From assembly GCA_940337035.1 (NCBI GenBank), contig CALNHX010000281.1, forward strand, positions 1 through 64,000: a stretch of DNA of 64,000 bases. The letters are read 5' to 3'. Positions 47,546 to 58,335 of this stretch are shown in pieces. Every line of letters starts with the position of its first letter. Within the stretch, counting starts at the first letter, position 1. The position numbers and the translations under genes are program-made. The stretch comes from Agriotes lineatus. Its lineage: Eukaryota > Arthropoda > Insecta > Coleoptera > Elateridae. The notes under the pieces are model-generated. The model was not told the origin of the DNA and made no database searches. It saw nothing but the letters and a program-made list of their open reading frames with translations.

Positions 47546-50180
47546 TTATAACTGTGACGGAGTGGCCACGACTGTGACGATGTGGCCACTTCTGTAACGG
47601 AGTGACCACTTTTGTAACGGGTTGGCCACTTCAGTGACGGAGTGACCACTTTTGTAACGGGGTGGCCACTTCAGTGATGGAGTGGCCACGACTGTGGCAA
47701 AGTGGCCACTTCTGTAACGGGGTGGCCACATCTGTAACGGGGTGGCCATTTTTGTAACGGGGTGGCCACTACTGTGACGGAGTGGTTATGACTGTGACGG
47801 AGTAGCCACGACTGTGACGAAGTGGCCACTTTAGAGACGGAATGAATACTTCTGTAACGGGGTGGCCACTTCAGTGACGGAGTGGCCACTTCTGTAAAGA
47901 GGTGGCCACTTAGGTGACGGAGTGGCTACTTCTGTAACAAGGTGGCCACTTCTGTAACGGGGTGGCCACTTCTGTAACGGGGTGGACACTACTTTGACGG
48001 AGTGGGTATGACTGTGACGGAGAGGCCACGACTGTGACAAAGTGGCCACTTCAGTGTCGGAGTGGCCATTTCTGTAACGGGGTGGCCGCTTCAGTGACGG
48101 AGTGGCCACGACTGTGGCGGAGTGGCCACTTCTGTAACGGGGTGGCCATTTCTGTAACGGGGTGGCCACTACTGTGACGAGGTGGTTATGACTCTGACGG
48201 AGTGGCCACGACTGTGACAAAGTGGCCACTTCAGTGACGGAATGGCCACTTCTGTAAGGGGGTGGTCACTTCAGTGACGGAGTGGCCACTTCTGTAACGG
48301 GGTGGCCACTACTTTGACGGAGTGGTTATGACTGTGACGGAGTAGCCACGACTGTGACGAAGTGGCCACTTTAGTGACGGAGTGGCCACTTCTGTAACGG
48401 GGTGGCCACTTCAGTGACGGAGTGTCTACGACTGTGGCGGAGTGACCATTTCTGTAACGGGTTGGCCACATCTCTAACGAGGTGGCCACTACTGTGATGG
48501 AGTGGTTATGACTGTGACGGAGTGGCAACGACTGTAACGAAGTGGCCACTTCAGTGACGGAATGGCCACTTCTGTAACGGGGTGGCCACTAATGTTGCGG
48601 AGTGGTTAAGGCTGTGACGAAGTGGCCACGACTGTGACGAAGTGGCCACTTCAGTGACGGAGTGGCTACTTCTGTAACGGGGTGGCCACTTCAGTGACGG
48701 AGTGGCCACGACTGTGGCGGAGTGGCCACTTCTGTAACGGGGTGGCCACTTCTGTAACGGGGTGGCCACTACTGTGACGGAGTGGTTATGACTGTAACGG
48801 AGTGGCCACGACTGTGACGAAGTGGCCACTTCAGTGACGGAGTGGCCACTTCTGTAACGGGGTAGCCACTTCAGTGACGGAGTGGTCACTTCTGTAACGG
48901 GGTGGCCACTTCTGTAACGGGGTGGCCACAACTTTGACGGAGTGGTTATGACTGTGACGGAGTAGCCACGACTGTGACGAAGTGGCCACTTTAGTGACGG
49001 AGTGGCCACTTCTGTAACGGGGTGGCCACTTCAGACGGAGTGGCCACTTCTGTAACTAGGTGGCCACTTTAGTGACGGAATTGCCACTTCTGTAACGGGG
49101 TGGCCACTACTGTGACGGAGTGGTTATGACTGTGACGGAGTGGCTACGACTGTGATGAAGTGGCCACTTCAGTGACGGAGTGGCCACTTCTGTAACGGGG
49201 TGGCCACTTCAGTGACGGAGTGGCCACTTCTGTAACGTGGTGGCCACTACTGTGACGGAGTGCTTATGACTGTGACGGAGTGGCAACGACTGTGACGAAG
49301 TGGCCACTTCAGTGACGGAATGGCCACTTCTGTAACGGGGTGGCCACAACTTTGACGGAGTGGTTATGACTGTGACGGAGTAGCCACGACTGTGACGAAG
49401 TGGCCACTTCAGTGACGGAGTGGCCACTTCTGTAACGGGGTGGCCACTTCAGTGACGGAGTGGCCGCTTCTGCAACGGGGTGGCCACTTTAGTGACGGAA
49501 TTGCCACTTCTGTAACGGGGTGACCACTACTGTGACGGAGTGGTTATGACTGTGACGGAGTGGCTACGACTGTAATGAAGTGGCCACTTTAGTGACGGAG
49601 TGGCCACTTCTGTAACGGGGTGGCCACTTCAGTGACGGAGTGGCCACTTCTGTAACGCGGTGGCCACTTTAGTGACGGAGTGGCCACTTCTGTAACGGGG
49701 TGGCCACTACTGTGACGGAGTGGTTATGACTGTGACGGAGTGGCCACGCCTGTGACGAAGTGGCCACTTCAGTGACGGAGTGGCCACTTCTGTAACGGGG
49801 TGGCCACTTCAGTAACGAAGTGGCCACGATTCTGGCGGAGTGGCCACTCCTGTAACAGGGCGGCCACTACTTTGACGGAGTGGTTATGACTGTGACGGAG
49901 TGGCCACGACTGTAACAAAGTGGCCACTTCAGTGACGGAGTGGCCACTTCTGTAACGGGGTGGCCACTTCAGTGACGGAGTGGCCACTTCTCTAACGGGG
50001 TGGCCACTTTAGTGACGGAGTGGCCATTTCTGTAACGAGGTGGCCACTTAAGTGACGGAGTGGCTACTTCTGTAACAAGGTGGCCACTTCAGTGACGGAG
50101 TGGCCACGACTCTGGCGGAGTGGCCACCCCTGTAACAGGGCGGCCACTACTTTGACGGAGTGGTTATGACTGTGACGGAG
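47546..50180. repeat. A-type satellite block, full length
   Basis: The complete A landmark order is present: GACGATGTGG (about 47577), GAGACGGAATGAATAC (about 47833), TAAGGGGGTGGTC (about 48255), TAAGGCTGTG (about 48606), GTAACGTGGTGG (about 49232), CGATTCTGGCGG (about 49828) and CCCCTGTAACAGGGCGG (about 50127). A two-base loss near 49034 (CTTCAGACGGAG) is private. Confidence 0.87.
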
Positions 50181-52850
50181 TGGCCACTACTGTGACGGTG
50201 TGGCCACGACTGTGACGGAGTGGCCACTACTGTGACGAAGTTGCCACGACTGTGACAAAGTGCCATTACTGTGACGGAGTGGCCACTTTAGTGACGGAGG
50301 GACCATTTCTGTAACGGGGTGCCAACTTCAGTAACGGAGTGGCCATTTCTGTAACGGTGTGGCCACTTCAGTGACGGAGTGGCCACTTCTGTAACGGGGT
50401 GGCCACTTCTGTAACGGGATAGCCACTACTGTGACGGTGTGGCCACGACTGTGACGGAGTAGCCACTACTGTGACAAAGTTGCCACGACTGTGACGAACT
50501 GCCATTACTGTGACGGAGTGGCCACTACTGGGACGAAGTTGCCACGACTGTGGCGGAGTGGCGACTCCAGTGACGGAGTGGCCATTACTGTGACGGAGTG
50601 GCCACTACTGTGACGTTGTGGCCACTACTGTGACGAAGTGGCCACTTCTGTAACGGGGTGGCCATTTCTGTAACGGGGTGGCCACTACTGTGACGTTGTG
50701 GCCACTACTGTGACGAAGTGGCCACTTCTGTAACGGAGTGGCCACTTCAGTGACGGAGTGGCCACTTCTGTAACGGAGTGGCCACTTCTGTAACGGGGTG
50801 GCCACTACTGTTACGGAGTGGTTACGACTGTGCCCTACTGGCCACGATTGTGACGGAGCGGCGACGACTGTGACGGAGTGGCCACGACTGTGGCGGACTG
50901 GCCACTTCTGTAACGGGGTGGCCATTTCTGTAACGGGGTGGCCACTACTGTGACGAGGTGGTTATGACTCTGACGGAGTGGCCACGACTGTGACGAAGTG
51001 GCCACTTCAGTGACGGAATGGCCACTTCTGTAAGGGGGTGGTCACTTCAGTGACGGAGTGGCCACTTCTGTAACGGGGTGGCCACTACTCTGACGGAGTG
51101 GTTATGACTGTGACGGAGTGGCCACGACTGTGACGAAGTGGCCACCCCGTTAGAGAAGTGGCCACTCCGTCACTGAAGTGACCACCCCCTTACAGAAGTG
51201 GCCACTCCGCCACTACTGTGACGAAGTTGCCACGACTGTGACGAAGTGCCATTACTCTGACGGAGTGGCCACTTCAGTGACGGAGTGGCCATTTCTGTAA
51301 CGGAGTGGCCACTTCAGTGACGGAGTGGCCACTTCTGTAACGGGGTGGCCACTTCTGTAACGGGGTGGCCACTACTGTGACGGTGTGGCCACGACTGTGA
51401 CGGAGTAGCCACTACTGTGACAAAGTTGCCACGACTGTGACGAAGTGCCATTACTGTGACGGAGTGGCCACTACTGGGACGAAGTTGCCACGACTGTGGA
51501 GGAGTGGCGACTCCAGTGACGGAGTGGCCATTACTGTGACGGAGTGGCCACTACTGGGACGAAGTTGCCACGACTGTGACGGAGTAGCGACTTCAGTGAC
51601 GGAGTGGCCACTACTGTTACGGAGTGGTTACGACTGTGCCCTAGTGGCCACGACTGTGACGGGGCGTCTACGACTGTGACGGAGTGGCCACTACTGTGAT
51701 TGAGTGGCCGGTACCGTGACGTGGTGGCCACGACTGTAACGGACTGTCCACGACTGTGACGGAGTGGCGACTACTGTGACGTTGTGGCCACTACTGTGAC
51801 GAAGTGGCCACTTCAGTGACGGAGTGGCCACTTCTGTAACGGGGAGCCACTTCAGTGACGGAGTGGCCATTTCTGTAACGGGGTGGCCACTACTGTGACA
51901 GAGTGGTTATGACTGTACCGGAGTTGCCACGACTGAGACGAAGTGGCCACTTCTGTGACGAAGTGGCCACGACCGTGACGGAGTGGCCACTACTGTGACG
52001 AAGTTGCCACGACTGTGACAAAGTGCCATTACTGTGACGGAGTGGCCACTTTAGTGACGGAGGGGCCATTTCTGTAACGGGGTGCCGACTTCAGTAACGG
52101 AGTGGCCATTTCTGTAACGGAGTGGCCACTTCAGTGACGGAGTGGCCACTTCAGTGACGGAGTGGCCACTTCTGTAACGGGGTGGCCACTTCTGGAACGG
52201 GATGGCTACTACTGTGACGGTGTGGCCACGACTGTGACGGAGTGGCCACTACTGTGACAAAGTTGCCACGACTGTGACGAAGTGCCATTACTGTGACGGA
52301 GTGGCCATTACTGGGACGAAGTTGCCACGACTGTGGCGGAGTGGCGACTCCAGTGACGGAGTGGCCACTACTGTTACGGAGTAATTACGACTGTGCCCTA
52401 CTGGCCACGATTGTGATGGAGCGGCGACGACTGTGACGGAGTGGCCACTTTAGTGACGGAGGGGCCATTTCTGTAACGGGGTGCCAACTTCAGTAACGGA
52501 GTGGGCGTTTCTGTAACGGAGGTGCCACTTCAGTGACGGAGTGGCCACTTCTGTAACGGGGTGGCCACTTCTGTAACGGGATGGCCACTACTGTGACGGT
52601 GTGGCCACGACTGTGACGGAGTGGCCACTACTGTGACAAAGTTGCCACGACTGTGACGAAGTGCCATTACCGTGACGGAGTAATTACGACTGTGCCCTAC
52701 TGGCCACGATTGTGACGGAGCGGCGACGACTGTGACGGAGTGGCCACTTCAGTGACGGAGTGGCCACGACTGTAAACGACTGTCCACGACTGTGACGGAG
52801 TGGCCACTACTGTGACGTTGTGGCCACTACTGTGACGATGCCACGACTGT
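50181..52850. repeat. B-type satellite blocks, increasingly diverged, with the last inverted island
   Basis: B landmarks include GTGCCCTACTGG (about 50827, 52391 and 52692), 19-bp units (about 51447) and the inverted island. From about 51700 units become irregular: GATTGAGTGGCCGGTACC, GACTGTACCGGAGTTGCC, GAACGGGATGGC, GGAGTGGGCGTTTC and a three-base loss near 52840. Confidence 0.85.
51138..51211 (-). repeat. Inverted three-unit island, copy 6
   Basis: The same 74-bp reversed segment, with the forward arm at 51020-51085 and a 52-bp spacer. This is the rightmost island in the window. The later diverged B-like stretches (52.0-52.8, 58.3-61.1 kb) have none that I could see. Confidence 0.92.
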
Positions 52851-54235
52851 GACGAAGTACTATTACTGTGACGGAGTGGCCACTACTGTGACGAAGCTGC
52901 CAAGACTGTGACGAAGTGTCATTACTGTGACGGAGTGGCCACTAATGGGACGAAGTTGCCACGACTGTGGCGGAGTAGCAACTTCAGTGACGGAGTGGCC
53001 ACTACTGTTACGTAGTGGTTACGACTGTGCCCTAGTGGCCACGACTGTGACGGGGCGTCTACGACTGTGACGGAGTGGCCACGACTGTGACGGAATGGCC
53101 ACTACTGTGACGAACTGCCACGACTGTTACAAACTACCATTACTGTGACGGAGTGGCCACTACTGTGACGAAGTTGCCAAGACTGTGACGAAGTGCCATT
53201 ACTGTGACGGAGTGGTCACTACCGGGACGAAGTGGCCACGACTGTAGCGGAGTGGCGACTTCAGTAACGGAGTGGCCACTACCGTTACGGAGGGGTTACG
53301 ACTGTGCCCTAGTGGCCACGACTGTAACGGAGCGGCTACGACTGTGACGGAGTGGCCACAACTGTGACGGAGTGGCCACTTCAGTGACGGAGTGGCCACG
53401 ACTGTAACGGGGTGGCCACTACTGTGATTGAGTGGCCGCGACCGTGACTTGGTGGCCACGACTGTAACGGACTGGCCACTACTGTGATGGAGTGGCTACT
53501 ACTGTTATTGGGTGGCCACTGCTGTGACGAAATAGCCACGACCGTGACGAAGTGGCCACGACTGCGACGGTTTGGTCTCGACTGTGACGGAGTGGCCACT
53601 ACTGTGACGAAGTGTTCACTACTGCGACGGAATGGCCACTGCTGTAACGAAGTGGCCATTACTGTGCCGGAATAACCAATACTGTGACGGAGTGGCCACT
53701 ACTGTGACGGAGTGGCCACTACTGTGACGGGGTCGCCACGACTGTGACGGTTTGGCCTTGACTGCGACGGAGTGTTCACTACTTTGACGAAGTGCCCACT
53801 ACTGTACCGGAGTGGCCACTACTGTGACAATGTGGCCACTACTGTGCCGGAATAACCAATACTCTGACGGAGTGGCCACAACTGTCATAGACAGGCCACT
53901 ACTGTAACGGAGTGGCACTACTGTGCCGGAGTAGCCATGACTGTGAAAGAGTGGCCACGACTGTAATGGAGTAGCTACGACTGTGACGGAGTGGCTACGA
54001 CTGTGATGCAGTGGCCGCGAATGTGACGTAGTGGCCAGTACTGTGACAAAGTGGCCACGACTGTAACGCAGTGGCCGCGAATGTGACATAGTAGCCAGTT
54101 CTGTGACAAAGTGGCCACGACTGTGACGGTGTGGCCACGACTGTGACGGAGTGCCACTGCTGTGACGAAGTGGCCACGACCGTGACGGAGTGGCCACTTC
54201 AGTGACGGAGTGGCCACTTCTGTAACGGGGTGGCC
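52851..54235. repeat. C-type satellite block, diverged copy
   Basis: The landmarks GAAGTACTATTACTG (about 52855), GAAGTGTCATTACTG (about 52914), GTGACTTGGTGG, GTGCCGGAATAACC (about 53845), GTCATAGACAGGCC (about 53886) and GATGCAGTGGCCGCG are in the usual order with many private substitutions. An intact LTR target unit ends at 53845. Confidence 0.86.
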
Positions 54236-55317
54236 ACTTCAGTGACGGAGTGGACACTTCTGTAACGGGGTGGTCACTTCAGTGACGGAGTGGCCACTTC
54301 TGTAACGGGGTAGCCACTTCTGTAGCGGGGTGGCCATTACTTTGACGGGGTGGTTATGACTGTGACGGAGTGGCCACGACTGTGACGAAATGGCCACTTC
54401 AGTGACGGAGTAGCCACTTCTGTAACGGGGTGGCCACTTCAGTGACGGAGTGGCCACTTCTCTAACGGGGTGGCCATTTCTGTAACGGGGTGGCCACTAC
54501 TTTGACGGAGTGGTTATGACTGTGACGGAGTGGCCACGACTGTGACGAAGTGGCCACTTCAGTGACGGAGTAACCACTTCTGTAACGGTGTGGCCACTTT
54601 AGTGACGGAGTGGCCATTTCTGTAACGGGGTGGCCACTACTGTGACGGAGTGGTTATGACTGTGACGGAGTGGCCACGACTGTGACAAAGTGGCCACTAC
54701 TGTTACGGAGTGGCCACTACTGTGACGGTGTGGCCACGACTGTAACGGAGTGGCCACGATTGTGACGAAGTGGTTACTTCAGTGACGAAATGGCCACTTT
54801 TGTAACGGGGTGGCCACTTCAGTGACGGGTGGCCACGATTGTGGCGGAGTGGCCACTTCTGTAACGGAGTGGCCACTTCTGTAACGGGGTGACCACTTCA
54901 GTGACGGAGTGGCCACTTCTGTAACGGGGTGGCCACTTCAGTGACGAAGTGGCCACTACTGTTACGGAGTGGCCACTTCTGTAACGAGTGGTCACTTCTG
55001 TAACGGGGTGGCCACCTCTCTAACGGGGTGGCCATTACTTTGACGGAGTGGTTATGACTGTGACGGAGTGGTTACGACTGTTATGAAGTGGCCACTTCAG
55101 TGACGGAGTGGTTATAACTGTGACGGAGTGGCCACGACTGTGACGATGTGGCCACTTCAGTGACGGAGTGGCCACTTCTGTAACGGGGTGGCCACTTCAG
55201 TGACGTAGTGGCCACGACTGCGGCGGAGTAGCCACTTCTGTAACGGAGTGGCCACTTTTGTAACGGGTTGGCCACTTCAGTGACGGAAGTGGCCACTTTT
55301 GTAACGGGGTGGCCACT
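54236..55317. repeat. D-type satellite block, diverged copy
   Basis: The block has TTCTGTAGCGGGGTGG near 54309 and the 19-bp unit TGACGGGTGG at 54823-54832. Private length changes occur near 54983 (TAACGAGTGGTC) and 55286 (GACGGAAGTGGCC). Confidence 0.84.
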
Positions 55318-58300
55318 TCAGTGATGGAGTGGCCACGACTGTGGCCAAGTGGCCACTTCTGTAACGGGGTGGCCACTTCTGTAACGGGGTGGCCATTTTT
55401 GTAACGGGGTGGCCACTACTGTGACGGAGTGGTTATGACTGTGACGGAGTGGCCACGACTGTGACGAAGTGGCCACTTTAGAGACGGAATGAATGCTTCT
55501 GTAACGGGGTGGCCACTTCAGTGACGGAGTGGCCACTTCTGTTACGAGGTGGCCACTTAAGTGACGGAGTGGCTACTTCTGTAACAAGGTGGCCACTTCT
55601 GTAACGGGGTGGCCACTTCTGTAACGGGGTGGACACTACTTTGACGGAGTGGGTATGACTGTGACGGAGAGGCCATGACTGTGACAAAGTGGCCACTTCA
55701 GTGTCGGAGTGGCCATTTCTGTAACGGGGTGGCCACTTCAGTGACGGAGTTCCCACGACTATGGCGGAGTGGCCACTTCTGTAACGGGGTGGCCATTTTT
55801 GTAACGGGGTAGCCACTACTGTGACGAGGTGGTTATGACTCTGACGGAGTGGCCACGACTGTGACGAAGTGGCCACTTCAGTGACGGAATGGCCACATCT
55901 GTAACGGGGTGGTCACTTCAGTGACGGAGTGGCCACTTCTGTAACGGGGTGGCCACTATTTTGACGGAGTGGTTATGACTGTGACGGAGTGGCCACGACT
56001 GTGACGAAGTGGCCACTTTAGTGGCGGAGTGGCCACTTCTGTAACGGGGTGGCCACTTTAGTGACGGAGTGGCTACGACTGTGGCGGAGTGACCACTTCT
56101 GTAACGGGTTGGCCACTTCTCAAACGAGGTGGCCACTTCTGTGACGGAGTGGTTATGACTGTGACGGAGTGGCAACGACTGTGACGAAGTGGCCACTTCA
56201 GTGACGGAATGGCCACTTCTGTAACGGGGTGGCCACTAATGTTGCGGAGTGGTTAAGGTTGTGACGAAGTGGCCACGACTGTGACGAAGTGGCCACTTCA
56301 GTGACGGAGTGGCCACTTCTGTAATGGGGTGGCCACTTCAGTGACGGAGTGGCCACGACTGTGGCGGAGTGGCCACTTCTGTAACGGGGTGGCCACTTCT
56401 GTAACGGGGTGGCCACTACTGTGACGGAGTGGTTATGACTGCAACGGAGTGGCCACGGCTGTGACGAAGTGGCCACTTCAGTGACGGAGTGGCCACTTCT
56501 GTAACGGGGTAGCCACTTCAGTGACGGAGTGGCCACTTCTGTAACGGGGTGGCAACTTCTGTGACGGGGTGGCCACAACTTTGACGGAGTGGTTATGACT
56601 GTGACGGAGTAGCCACGACTGTGACGAAGTGGCCACTTCAGTGACGGAGTGGCCACTTCTGTAACGGGGTGGCCACTTCAGTGACGGAGTGGCCACTTCT
56701 GTAACGGGGTGGCCACTTTAGTGACGGAGTGGCCACTTCTGTAACGGGGTGGCCACTTCTGTAACGGGGTGGCCACTACTGTGACGGAGTGGTTATGACT
56801 GTGACGGAGTGGCCACGACTGTGATGAAGTGGCCACTTCAGTGACGGAGTGGCCACTTCTGTAACGGGGTGGCCACTTCAGTGACGGAGTGGCCACTTCT
56901 CTAACGCGGTGGCCACATCTGTAACGGGGTGGCCACTACTGTGACGGAGTGGTTATGACTGTGACGGAGTGGCCACGACTGTGATGAAGTGGCCACTTCA
57001 GTGACGGAGTGGCCACTTCTGTAACGGGGTAGCCACTTCAGTGACGGAGTGGCCACTTCTGTAACGGGGTGGCCACTTCTGTAACGGGGTGGCCACTACT
57101 GTGACGGAGTGGTTATGACTGTGACGGAGTGGCCACGACTGTGATGAAGTGGCCACTTCAGTGACGGAGTGGCCACTTCTGTAACGGGGTGGCCACTTCA
57201 GTGACGGAGTGGCCACTTCTCTAACGCGGTGGCCACTTTAGTGACGGAGTGGCCACTTCTGTAACGGGGTGGCCACTACTGTGACGGAGTGGTTATGACT
57301 GTGACGGAGTGGCCACGACTGTGACGAAGTGGCCACTTCAGTGACGGAGTAACCACTTCTGTAACGGGGTGGCCACTTCAGTAACGAAGTGGCCACGACT
57401 CTGGCGGAGTGGCCACTCCTGTAACAGGGCGGCCACTACTTTGACGGAGTGGTTATGACTGTGATGGAGTGGCCACGACTGTAACAAAGTGGCCACTTCA
57501 GTAACGGAGTGGCCACTTCTGTAACGGGGTGGCCACTTCAGTGACGGAGTGGCCACTTCTCTAACGGGGTGGCCACTTTAGTGACGGAGTGGCCATTTCT
57601 GTAACGAGGTGGCCACTTAAGTTACGGAGTGGCTATTTCTGTAACAAGGTGGCCACTTCAGTGACGGAGTGGCCACTTCTGTAACGAGGTGGCCACTTAA
57701 GTGACGGAGTGGCTACTTCTGTAACAAGGTGGCCACTTCTGTAACGGGGTGGCCACTTCTGTAACGGGGTGGACACTACTGTGACGGAGTGGTTATGACT
57801 GTGACGGAGTGGCCACGACTGTGACGAAGTGGCCACTTCAGTGACGGAGTGGCCATTTCTGTAACGGGGTGGCCACTTCAGTAACGAAGTGGCCACGACT
57901 CTGGCGAAGTGGCCACCCCTGTAACAGGGCGGCCACTACTTTGACGGAGTGGTTATGACTGTGACGGAGTGGCCACGACTGTACCAAAGTGGCCACTTCA
58001 GTGACGGAGTGGCCACTTCTGTAACGGGGTGGCCACTTCAGTGACGGAGTAGCCACTTCTCTAACGGGGTGGCCACTTTAGTGACGGAGTGGCCATTTCT
58101 GTAACGGGGTGGCCACTACTGTGCCGGAGTGGTTATGACTGTGACGGAGTGGCCACGACTGTGACGAAGTGGCCACTACCGTTACGGAGTGGCCACTACT
58201 GTGACGGTGTGGCCACGACAGTGACGAAGTGGCCACTACTGTTACGGAGTGGCCACTACTGTGACGGTGTCGCCACGACTGTGACGGAGTGGCCACTACT

Positions 58301-58335
58301 GTGACGAAGTTGCTACGACTGTGACGAAGTGCCAT
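55318..58335. repeat. A-type satellite block, diverged copy with regular 160-180 bp sub-period
   Basis: The A landmark order is preserved (GAGACGGAATGAATGC near 55483, TAAGGTTGTGACG near 56254, CTCTGGCGGAGTGG near 57400), but many units differ from the otherwise near-uniform A copies. TTATGACTG units start at 56433, 56593, 56793, 56953, 57113 and 57293, so the intervals are 160, 200, 160, 160 and 180 bp. This is the clearest short higher-order period in the window. Confidence 0.86.
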
